From an uncultured Collinsella sp. (GTDB lineage: Bacteria; Actinomycetota; Coriobacteriia; Coriobacteriales; Coriobacteriaceae), in the NCBI GenBank assembly GCA_934630855.1, contig CAKTWW010000016.1, positions 1-40,859 on the forward strand: a DNA stretch of 40,859 bases, read 5' to 3'. The notes under the pieces are model-generated. The model ran no database searches and was not told where the DNA came from. It saw nothing but the letters and a program-made list of their open reading frames with translations. This document shows positions 32,063-40,859 of the stretch, piece by piece. The number at the start of each line of letters is the position of its first letter. Position 1 is the first letter of the stretch. The translations under genes were made by a program, and so were the position numbers.

Positions 32063-33097
32063 TTAACGGGCGACGCGGGTGCCACCATCGGCGGCGTTGG
32101 CCACAGCGGCGATCTCGTCGGCGGTCACCAGGTTGGAATCGCCCTTGATGGTGAGCTTGAGGATCGAGGCCGCGATGGCGTAGTTGACGGCGTCCTGCGG
32201 GTCGAAGTCGTTGATGAGGGCATGGACGAGGCCGGCGTTGAAAGCGTCGCCGGCGGCAACGCCCTCGAGCACGTGCACGTCGTGAGCAGGGGAGAACCAG
32301 TGCTCGCCGCTCTCGGCATCGTAGAGCATGCCCATCCAGATGGAGCGCTCGACGCAGGAGATGTTGCGGACGACCGAGGCGACCTTCTTGCAGCCGTACT
32401 CGGCGCAGATCTGACGGGCCATCTCGACGTAGGTGTCGCGCTCCTCGATGCCGTGGGCAAGGGAGCCGGAGACGCAGGTCATGCCAAGGCCGGCAGGCGC
32501 GTCCTCGTCGTTTGCGATGCAGATGTCGACGAGCGGCAGGAGCTCCTTCATGGTTGCCTGGGACTTCTCGGGCGACCACATCTTGCCGCGATAGTTAACG
32601 TCGCACACGGTGGTGATGCCCTTAGAGCGGCAGGCGGTGAGGGCATCCTTGCAGGCAGCGGCCATCTCGTCGGAGACAGCGGGCGTCACGCCGGAGAAGT
32701 AGAAGACGTCGATGCCCTTGAGGATCTCGTCCCAGTCAAAGACGTCGCGCTTGGCCATGTTGATGGCGGAGTACTTGCGGTCGTAGACGCAACCGTTGCC
32801 GCGCTGCGAGGCGCCAACCTCAAACACGTAGGAACCAAGGCGGTCGCCCTGGCGAACGACACGCGTGGTGTCGACGTCGTAGACCTTCAGCGAGCGCAGA
32901 GCGCACTCGCCCAGGCGGTTGGCCGGGACAACGGAAACGTAAGCGGCCTTGTCGCCCTGGTAGGCCAGGGAAAGCGCGGTGTTGGCCTCGGCGCCGCCGT
33001 AGCGGACGTCGAACTCGGTGGCCTGCTCAATACGCAGGTGATCTTTGGGCGAGAGCCTCATCATGATCTCGCCGAAGGTAAGAACCGTTTTACCCAT
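32063..33097 (-). CDS. kdgK: 2-keto-3-deoxygluconate kinase (PfkB family)
   Basis: A 344-residue PfkB-family sugar kinase that phosphorylates KDG at C6 with ATP. Visible signatures are the N-terminal VLTFGEIMMRLSP, the YGGAEANTALSLA motif, and the C-terminal GVAAGDAFNAGL with catalytic base Asp284. The start ATG 33097 has AAGGAG 10 bases upstream. Its promoter region is divergent from a LacI regulator and contains LacI-type operators, so that regulator is the probable controller. KDG would arrive both from KduD and, if the substrate is gluconate, from the IlvD/Edd dehydratase. Confidence 0.9.
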   Translation of the reverse strand: MGKTVLTFGEIMMRLSPKDHLRIEQATEFDVRYGGAEANTALSLAYQGDKAAYVSVVPANRLGECALRSLKVYDVDTTRVVRQGDRLGSYVFEVGASQRGNGCVYDRKYSAINMAKRDVFDWDEILKGIDVFYFSGVTPAVSDEMAAACKDALTACRSKGITTVCDVNYRGKMWSPEKSQATMKELLPLVDICIANDEDAPAGLGMTCVSGSLAHGIEERDTYVEMARQICAEYGCKKVASVVRNISCVERSIWMGMLYDAESGEHWFSPAHDVHVLEGVAAGDAFNAGLVHALINDFDPQDAVNYAIAASILKLTIKGDSNLVTADEIAAVANAADGGTRVAR

Positions 33098-33140
33098 GGT
33101 CGCGTAGCTCCTTCTTGTCTGTGCGTACACCTTTGCTATG

Positions 33141-33198
33141 GCGTTGGCACGGAGGTGCCAAGACGGTAGGGTGCATCTTTGCACCTCCGTGCCAACGC
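33141..33198 (-). other. Leader hairpin with conserved loop, copy B
   Basis: A perfect 18-bp stem (33141-33158 with 33181-33198) encloses a 22-base loop (33159-33180) nearly identical to that of the yczE leader hairpin, with the shared core CACCCTACC on the minus strand. It lies between the promoter/operator and the kdgK ribosome site, so it is in the 5' untranslated leader. Confidence 0.8.
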
Positions 33199-33200
33199 TT

Positions 33201-33267
33201 ACCGAAATCGGTTTACGAAATCGGTTTCGTTTCGAGTTGTAGTATACTCACCTACAGCGTTTTGCAA
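33201..33267 (-). promoter_or_regulatory. kdgK promoter and LacI-type operators
   Basis: On the minus strand TTGCAA (33262-33267), 15 bases, TATACT (33241-33246), then ACGAAATCGGTTTCGT (plus-strand reading, 33215-33230) and a second partial site ACCGAAATCGGT (33201-33212). It has the same design as the yczE promoter. The divergent lacI gene shares this region. Confidence 0.75.
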
Positions 33268-33332
33268 GCGAGATTTTTAAAAAAATGCCTAAAATGGCTT
33301 AGATTGCCGACACATGGGAAACGGGGTGCGCC

Positions 33333-34355
33333 ATGGCGCAGATGAGAATCAAAGACATTGCCGCCGAGGCGGGCGTGAGCCCGGCCACCGTTTCGCGCTA
33401 CCTCAACAACCGCCCTGGGCAGATGACCGAGGAGACCCGTGCCCGCATCGCCGAGGTCATCGAGCGCACGGGCTATCGTCCCCGCGCCGCCGCGCGCAAC
33501 CTGCGCAGCTCGCGTACCAACCTCATCGGTGTGATCCTGGCCGACATCGCCAACCCGTTCTCGAGCGCCATGCTCGAGGGCCTTTCCGCCAGTGCCGCCG
33601 CACGCGGCTGCTCGCTCATGACGGCCATCAGCGGCAACGACCCTGCCAAGGAGGCCGAGTCGCTCACCAGACTCATCGACGCGGGCGTGGACGGCTTGGT
33701 CGTTAACACCTGTGGCGGCAACGACGGGGCGATCGCCGCGGCTGCGGGACGCTTGCCGGTCGTGCTGCTCGACCGCGACATCGAGGACGGCGGCATCGAT
33801 CTGGTGACGTCTAACAACCGCGAGCTCGTCGCCGGCCTGGTCGACGCCCTGGCTGCCGCGGGTAGCGAGCGCCTGTGCCTGCTCACCGAGGCAAGCGACG
33901 ACAGCCCCGTCCGCCGCGAGCGCGCCGAGGCCTTTACCGACGAGCTCTCGCGCCGTGGTCTTGCCGGCGAGGTCGTCACCCTGGCCGACGGTGGCGCCGA
34001 GGGCATCAGCCGCCTGGATGAGACCATCCGCGATTACGCAGGTAAAAAGCTCGGCCTTATCGCCGTCAACGGCTTGGTCTTCTTGCGCCTGACCGAGGCG
34101 CTGGCCCAGCTTGGCCCCTCGCTGCCGGCGGGTCTTAAGATCGCGACGTTCGACGACTACCCTTGGAACCACGTGCTCTTTGGCGGCGTGACCACGGCCG
34201 CGCAGGACACCTTGGCGATTGCCGAGCGCGTTGTCGAGCGTCTGTCCGAGCGCATCGACGTCGTCACCACCACGGTAGGCGAGGCCGCAAGGCTCGCGCC
34301 CAAGCGCATCGAGATCCCCGGCCACATCGAGTCCCGAGCCTCCACTTCGCGCTAA
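33333..34355 (+). CDS. LacI-family regulator, probable KDG regulon repressor
   Basis: A 340-residue LacI/GalR protein: helix-turn-helix MRIKDIAAEAGVSPATVSRY at the N-terminus, hinge RAAARNLRSSRTNLIGVIL, and a sugar-binding sensor domain (GVDGLVVNTCGGND, IATFDDYPWNHVLFGGVTT). Its position divergent from kdgK and the repeated CGAAATCGRTTTCG palindromes at kdgK, yczE and the HIT gene make it the likely repressor of those genes, with KDG or KDPG as a plausible inducer (inference). ATG 33342 is an alternative start. Confidence 0.85.
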   Translation: MAQMRIKDIAAEAGVSPATVSRYLNNRPGQMTEETRARIAEVIERTGYRPRAAARNLRSSRTNLIGVILADIANPFSSAMLEGLSASAAARGCSLMTAISGNDPAKEAESLTRLIDAGVDGLVVNTCGGNDGAIAAAAGRLPVVLLDRDIEDGGIDLVTSNNRELVAGLVDALAAAGSERLCLLTEASDDSPVRRERAEAFTDELSRRGLAGEVVTLADGGAEGISRLDETIRDYAGKKLGLIAVNGLVFLRLTEALAQLGPSLPAGLKIATFDDYPWNHVLFGGVTTAAQDTLAIAERVVERLSERIDVVTTTVGEAARLAPKRIEIPGHIESRASTSR

Positions 34356-34409
34356 GCCACCGAGCCGCACTTGCCAGCTCGCACACGTTTTTTGAGCGCC
34401 TGACACGCT

Positions 34410-34425
34410 TTAACCCTGCGGAAAC
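34410..34425 (+). promoter_or_regulatory. GlnR-box-like site upstream of glnA
   Basis: TTAAC, six bases, then GAAAC (34410-34425) matches one a/b half of the actinobacterial GlnR box (GTNAC-n6-GAAAC) except for the first base. A second half is not evident. The site is 66 bases before glnA, and a GlnR-like regulator is encoded just after glnA. Confidence 0.4.
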
Positions 34426-34490
34426 ATTTTTCTGCGATAGTATCTGCGATATAGAACAGTCGAAACCCGCCCGAAAGAAAGGGGAGCGAC

Positions 34491-35828
34491 ATGAACCAGC
34501 AGAACATCGATTACGTACTCCGCTCTGTAGAGCAGCGTGACATCCGCTTTGTGCGTCTGTGGTTTGTCGACATTCTCGGTCGCCTCAAGAACTTTGCCAT
34601 CAGCCCCGAGGACCTCGAGGTCGCTTTTGAGGAGGGCATTGGCTTTGACGGCTCGGCCATCGAGGGCTTTGCCACGCCCGAGGAAGCCGACATGCTCGCG
34701 TTCCCCGATGCCTCGACCTTCCAGATCCTGCCGTGGCGTCCGAGCCACAACGGCGTCGCCCGCGTGTTCTGCGACGTGTGCACTCCCGATCGCAAGCCCT
34801 TCGCCGGCGATCCGCGCGATGCCCTGCGCCGCATGTTCCACAAGGCCGAAAAGGCCGGCTACCTGCTCAACGTGGGCGCCGAGCTGGAGTATTACTATTT
34901 CCCCGACGAGCATACGCCCGAGCCGCTCGACAACGTGGGCTACTTTGACCTTTCGGTGAGCGACGCCGCCCGCGACCTGCGCCGCAACACGGTCCTTACG
35001 CTCGAGAAGATGTCCGTGCCCGTGGAGTACACCTTCCACGCCGCTGGCCGCTCGCAGCACGGCATGAGCCTGCGTCACGCCGAGGCCCTGAGCATGTCCG
35101 ACGCCATCACCACGGCCAAGCTCATCATTAAGCAGCAGGCCTACGAGAGCGGCTGCCACGCTTCCTTTATGCCCAAGCCGCTGGCGGGCGAGGATGGCAG
35201 CGCCATGTTCCTGCACCAGTCGCTGTTCGACCACGACGGCAACAACGTCTTTTGGGGCGAGGACGACGAGAAGTACCATCTCTCCGACGTCGCCAAGCAC
35301 TACATGGCCGGCATTCTGGCGCACGCGCGCGAGATCAGCGCCATCACCAACCCCACCGTCAACTCGTACAAGCGCATCACCACCGGCGGCGACTCCGTGC
35401 CGCAGTACGCCACGTGGGGCCTGCGTAACCGCGCGAGCATGGTCCGCATCCCGGTCTACAAGCCCGGCAAGCAGCTGTCCACGCGCATCGAGCTGCGCAG
35501 TCCCGATCCCATGGCCAACCCGTACCTGGTCAACACCGTTACGCTGGCGGCTGGTCTCGACGGCATCGAGCGCAAGCTGGAGCTTCCGCCCGAGGCCACG
35601 GCCGAGACGCTCAAGCTCACCGACCGTCAGATGCTCGAGGCCGGCTACGCACCGCTGCCGCGCTCGCTCAAAGAGGCACTCGACGTGTTTGAGGACTCGC
35701 AGTTTATGAAGGATGCCCTCGGCGAGCACATCCACAGCTTCTTCCTCAAAAAGAAGCGCGACGAGTGGCATAAGTTTGAGTCCACGATCACCCAGTGGGA
35801 GATCAAGCACTACCTGGCGAACTCCTAA
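34491..35828 (+). CDS. glnA: Type I glutamine synthetase (with substituted metal-site His)
   Basis: A 445-residue GS-I enzyme joining ammonia to glutamate with ATP. Motifs in order: GFDGSAIEGF, GAELEYYYF (metal Glu pair), KPLAGEDGSAMFLHQSL, NSYKRITTGGDSVPQY, RNRASMVRIP and RIELRSPDPMANPYL. One point is odd: the usual GSGMHxH reads GSAMFLH, so the first His (His269 in Salmonella numbering, a metal ligand) is Phe240 here, while the ATP-site His (His242) is kept. The C-terminus lacks an obvious adenylylation loop, which fits its short length. It is followed by a GlnR-like regulator, arguing for a role in nitrogen control. Confidence 0.85.
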   Translation: MNQQNIDYVLRSVEQRDIRFVRLWFVDILGRLKNFAISPEDLEVAFEEGIGFDGSAIEGFATPEEADMLAFPDASTFQILPWRPSHNGVARVFCDVCTPDRKPFAGDPRDALRRMFHKAEKAGYLLNVGAELEYYYFPDEHTPEPLDNVGYFDLSVSDAARDLRRNTVLTLEKMSVPVEYTFHAAGRSQHGMSLRHAEALSMSDAITTAKLIIKQQAYESGCHASFMPKPLAGEDGSAMFLHQSLFDHDGNNVFWGEDDEKYHLSDVAKHYMAGILAHAREISAITNPTVNSYKRITTGGDSVPQYATWGLRNRASMVRIPVYKPGKQLSTRIELRSPDPMANPYLVNTVTLAAGLDGIERKLELPPEATAETLKLTDRQMLEAGYAPLPRSLKEALDVFEDSQFMKDALGEHIHSFFLKKKRDEWHKFESTITQWEIKHYLANS

Positions 35829-35878
35829 TCGCGCTGGCTTGTCCCAGTACGATTGAGCTCATATCTTTGGAGGCCGAT

Positions 35879-36541
35879 ATGTCCGAAAAGAGTGCCCTGT
35901 TCATGGCGCGCACGACGCGCTTCCACGAGTTTGCCCGCAGCCTGACGACCACCCTGGGTGTCGAGGTGAGCCTGGCCACCCCCGATTCGCCGACTGCGGC
36001 GCACGACTTTGACCTGCTGATCCTTGATTCCGACGGCATCCGCAGCGACCGCATCGATCAGATTGCCAAGTGGCTCGACGATCGCGGCGGCGTTCCCATG
36101 CTGGTGATCGTTGACGACGAGGCGCTCGGCACCCTGCGCCTGCCGAATCACGCCCACGCCGACTTCGTGTGCCCCACGGCGACGCCCAACGAGCTCAAGG
36201 CTCGTGCGCAGCGCCTGATGGGCGAGGAGGAGACCGTCACCGCCGATGACGTGCTCAACATCGATAACCTCGAGATCAACCTGGCTACCTACCAGGTGAC
36301 GCTCGACGATGAGCCCATCGATCTGACACTGATGGAGTACTCGCTGCTGAGCTTTTTGGCGACGCACCCCAACCGCGCCTACAGCCGCGAAGTGCTGCTG
36401 CACCGCGTGTGGGGCTTTGAGTACTGCGGCGGCACGCGTACCGTCGACGTGCACATCCGACGCATTCGCTCCAAGGTGGGTCCGCAGATCGCAGCGCACA
36501 TCACCACCGTCCGCGGCGTGGGCTATCTGTTTAAGGACTAG
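35879..36541 (+). CDS. OmpR-family orphan response regulator, GlnR-like
   Basis: A 220-residue regulator with a degenerate receiver (1-115) and an intact OmpR-type winged helix (about 125-220: LMEYSLLSFLATHPNRAYSREVLLHRVWG, TVDVHIRRIRSKVG, TTVRGVGYLFKD). The receiver has Asp50 (LLILDSDG) but lacks the usual acidic pair at its N-terminus and the conserved Lys, so it is probably not phosphorylated, as in actinobacterial GlnR, where an Asp50 is also kept. No histidine kinase gene is adjacent. The start ATG 35879 has TTTGGAGG upstream, 51 bases after glnA. Control of nitrogen genes including glnA is inferred. Confidence 0.75.
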   Translation: MSEKSALFMARTTRFHEFARSLTTTLGVEVSLATPDSPTAAHDFDLLILDSDGIRSDRIDQIAKWLDDRGGVPMLVIVDDEALGTLRLPNHAHADFVCPTATPNELKARAQRLMGEEETVTADDVLNIDNLEINLATYQVTLDDEPIDLTLMEYSLLSFLATHPNRAYSREVLLHRVWGFEYCGGTRTVDVHIRRIRSKVGPQIAAHITTVRGVGYLFKD

Positions 36542-36545
36542 ATTT

Positions 36546-36582
36546 CCACCACAAAGGGGACAGGTACCTTTGTGGTGGTTTT
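36546..36582 (+). terminator. Terminator containing the AAAGGGGACAGG repeat core
   Basis: CCACCACAAAGG (36546-36557) pairs perfectly with CCTTTGTGGTGG (36567-36578), followed by TTTT. The loop plus stem top matches the unit at 5571-5589, so a dispersed repeat appears to serve as the terminator of the glnA-regulator pair. Confidence 0.8.
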
Positions 36583-36696
36583 GCCACAGGTGCGGGTACC
36601 TTTCGGGTTTGCAACAGAACTTAAGCCTTCCTAAAAGATTGCGTTCTCATACACGCGCACCCGCATATTGGGGTACAACTCAACGTGAACAATGAT

Positions 36697-36720
36697 GGCC
36701 CGCCACATGTTTGGCGGGCC
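36697..36720 (+). terminator. Hairpin upstream of htrA
   Basis: GGCCCGCCA (tail of the block ending 36705) pairs with TGGCGGGCC (36712-36720), followed by TTTGG. It lies 29 bases before the htrA start and may attenuate or end upstream transcription. Confidence 0.5.
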
Positions 36721-36749
36721 TTTGGTTATTAGACGAAAGGATCGCAGCT

Positions 36750-38213
36750 ATGAGCGAGTACGATTCCCAGCGTCCCCAGGACGCGGGCAACGCCGGCGAG
36801 ACTCAGCAACAGCCGCGCGTGCAGGTGGATTCGACGCCTGCTGGCGGCAACAACATTCCCTATGTGCAGGCCTACGACACGCAGACCGGCCAGCCGCTGG
36901 GTGGCCAGCAGGTCGTGAACAAGCACACGGTGGTCAAGACCAAGACCAAAAAGCTGCCGATCTTCATCACAGCGCTCGCCGGCTGCGCCTGCGGCGCCCT
37001 GCTGGTCATCGCGCTTATCATGAGCGGCACGCTCGATATCGGCGGCGGCAAGAATGCCGTGACGGCGGGCGCTTCGGGTTCGTCGACGCAAAAGATCACG
37101 ATCGACTCCGAGGACACTACGCTGGCCGAGGCTGTCTCTGCCAAGGCGCTGCCCTCCGTGGTTTCCATTACCGCTACTTCGAGCGGCAGCCAGGGCAGTT
37201 CGCTTTCGCAGTCTGCCGACGAGTCGGACAGCTCGGGTAGCGTCGGCTCGGGCGTGGTGCTCGATACCGAGGGTCACATCCTCACCAACAATCACGTGGT
37301 CGACGGTTACGACCAGTACGTGGTGACCATGGATGACGGCACCACCTACGAGGCTGAGTTCGTGGGCAACGATGCCTCGAGCGACTTGGCTGTCATTAAG
37401 CTCAAGGACGCCGATGCCTCCAAGCTCACGCCGATCGAGATCGGCGATTCCTCCAAGCTTAACGTGGGCGAGTGGGTTATGGCGATCGGTTCGCCGTTTG
37501 GCAACGAGCAGTCTGTCTCCACGGGTATCGTTTCGGCGCTCTATCGCTCCACGGCCATGAGCTCTACCAGTGGTAACACCATCTATGCCAACATGATCCA
37601 GACCGATGCCGCTATCAACCCGGGCAACTCCGGCGGCGCGCTCGTCAACGACAACGGCGAACTCGTGGGTATCAACTCGCTCATCGAGAGCTACTCGGGT
37701 TCCAGCTCGGGCGTTGGCTTTGCCATTCCGGTCAACTATGCCAAGAACATCGCCGACCAGATCATCGACGGCAAGACGCCGGTTCATCCGTACCTGGGCG
37801 CCACGCTCTCGAGCGTCAACGCGCTCAACGCCCGTACCAACAAGCTGAGCACCGATAGCGGCGCATATGTGGCAAGCGTCGTGGAGGACGGCCCCGCTGC
37901 CAAGGCCGGCATCCAGGAGGGCGACGTCATCACCAAGCTGGGCGATGACGAGATCACGAGCGCCGACGGCCTGATCATCGCGCTGCGCAGCCACGAGGTG
38001 GGCGAGAAGGTCGAGATCACGCTCGTGCGCGGCAAGGAAGAGAAGAAGGTCACTGTTGAGCTGGGCTCCGACGAGGAGCTGCAGAACCAGCAGCAGGACG
38101 ACAGCTCGACTGACACCGGCAACGGCGGCATCACCGATGAGCAGCTGCGCCAGTACCTGGAGGAACTGCTGGGCCAGCAGGGCCAGGGCCAGGGCTACGG
38201 CCAGGGCCACTAA
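36750..38213 (+). CDS. htrA: HtrA/DegP-like membrane-anchored serine protease
   Basis: A 487-residue protease. A disordered N-terminal region (1-68) is followed by one transmembrane segment (about 69-92), a trypsin-like domain with catalytic triad His182 (NNHVVDG), Asp212 (SSDLAVIK) and Ser294 (PGNSGGAL), a PDZ domain (about 345-445, YVASVVEDGPAAKAGIQEGDVI), and a Gln/Gly-rich tail. The protease domain should face outward and degrade misfolded envelope proteins. The start ATG 36750 follows AAAGGA. Confidence 0.92.
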   Translation: MSEYDSQRPQDAGNAGETQQQPRVQVDSTPAGGNNIPYVQAYDTQTGQPLGGQQVVNKHTVVKTKTKKLPIFITALAGCACGALLVIALIMSGTLDIGGGKNAVTAGASGSSTQKITIDSEDTTLAEAVSAKALPSVVSITATSSGSQGSSLSQSADESDSSGSVGSGVVLDTEGHILTNNHVVDGYDQYVVTMDDGTTYEAEFVGNDASSDLAVIKLKDADASKLTPIEIGDSSKLNVGEWVMAIGSPFGNEQSVSTGIVSALYRSTAMSSTSGNTIYANMIQTDAAINPGNSGGALVNDNGELVGINSLIESYSGSSSGVGFAIPVNYAKNIADQIIDGKTPVHPYLGATLSSVNALNARTNKLSTDSGAYVASVVEDGPAAKAGIQEGDVITKLGDDEITSADGLIIALRSHEVGEKVEITLVRGKEEKKVTVELGSDEELQNQQQDDSSTDTGNGGITDEQLRQYLEELLGQQGQGQGYGQGH

Positions 38214-38239
38214 CGGGCCGTTTCGCACATATCGAAGCC

Positions 38240-38278
38240 AGAGGGGCTGCCCCGCCATGCGCGGGACAGCCCCTCTTT
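38240..38278 (+). terminator. Terminator of htrA
   Basis: AGAGGGGCTG (38240-38249) and CAGCCCCTCT pair, with an inner CCCGC/GCGGG stem, followed by TTTCC. It lies 27 bases after the htrA stop. Confidence 0.8.
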
Positions 38279-38350
38279 CCATAATGATCTCCCAGGGACG
38301 GAGGAAAGTGGATCAGTTTGAGCTGGCGAGGAGCTCGGTTCGGAATGGTC

Positions 38351-38553
38351 TGGACAGTTAGTTCAGATACGTATAAATCTGGGCAGTCTGGAATGCGTTT
38401 TGAGCTTTTTTGTGATGGAAATGGGGCTCTGATGGGTGCTCGGAAGGAGAAATAAGCCGATCGTGCCGCTCCGGGACGACCAAATGGAGCGAAATGGCGC
38501 CATTTGAGCTCGATTCGGTTCGCAGATTTATACGTATCTGAACTAACTGTCCA
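38351..38553. mobile_element. MITE-like element with 31-bp perfect terminal inverted repeats
   Basis: Bases 38351-38381 and 38523-38553 are perfect inverted repeats (outer end TGGACAGTTAGTTCAGATAC). The 141 bases between hold no open frame of note. No target-site duplication can be seen. The element occupies most of the 448-base gap between htrA and ligA; besides it and the htrA terminator I see only the ligA ribosome site there. Confidence 0.7.
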
Positions 38554-38589
38554 CCCCGGTCAGACGGCTGCCGATTCGGTGCGGTTTGA

Positions 38590-40859
<2,270 letters not shown>

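Overview
The window is GC-rich, gene-dense and largely metabolic. Gene content and protein style (mannose-type PTS, many LacI/GntR regulators, KDG/KDPG catabolism, HIT protein, glutamine synthetase next to an orphan OmpR-type regulator, NAD-dependent DNA ligase) point to an anaerobic gut actinobacterium of the class Coriobacteriia, most likely Collinsella or a close relative. That assignment is an inference from recognised families, not a computed match.

Layout. 1-3406: the 3' part of a GH105 unsaturated-uronyl hydrolase, a xylose-isomerase-like TIM-barrel protein and a GltD-like flavin/Fe-S oxidoreductase. 3606-5555: an old-yellow-enzyme-type NADH:flavin oxidoreductase. 5743-6622: a MntA/HepT-type toxin-antitoxin pair whose nucleotidyltransferase carries an extra RelB/DinJ-like N-terminus. 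6718-9632 (minus): LacI regulator, KduD dehydrogenase and a DhuI-like isomerase. 9825-22737 (plus): a large uronate-oligosaccharide locus with a DUF2264 protein, a complete mannose-family PTS (EIIA, EIIB, EIIC, EIID), an unknown membrane-anchored protein, GH88, a HAD phosphatase, GH43, a discoidin-like protein, a GH28-like beta-helix protein and a second DUF2264. 22762-26889: GntR/FadR regulator, GntP permease and an IlvD/Edd-type sugar-acid dehydratase. 27136-30794: an AAA ATPase, a YczE-like membrane protein, a HIT protein and a GntR regulator. 31166-34355: KDPG aldolase, KDG kinase and a divergent LacI regulator. 34491-40859: glutamine synthetase, GlnR-like regulator, HtrA protease and the 5' part of ligA.

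How it fits together. The proposed route is: PTS import of unsaturated uronate oligosaccharides; cytoplasmic trimming (GH88, GH28, GH43, GH105, DUF2264 and the HAD phosphatase; no signal peptide is visible in the complete ones, and the GH105 N-terminus lies outside the window); release of 4-deoxy-5-ketouronate; conversion by the DhuI-like isomerase and KduD to KDG; KdgK to KDPG; Eda to pyruvate and glyceraldehyde-3-phosphate. The GntP/IlvD-Edd pair probably delivers a sugar acid to the same KDG node.

The most unusual content is non-coding. A promoter-operator-hairpin module occurs twice (upstream of yczE and of kdgK). A two-domain structured element with covarying stems also occurs twice, upstream of yczE and of eda, and could be an undescribed cis-regulatory RNA. 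In addition there are four copies of an exactly 67-bp palindrome, a seven-unit 10-bp phased repeat upstream of the ATPase, and a roughly 200-bp MITE-like element with about 31-bp perfect inverted ends before ligA.
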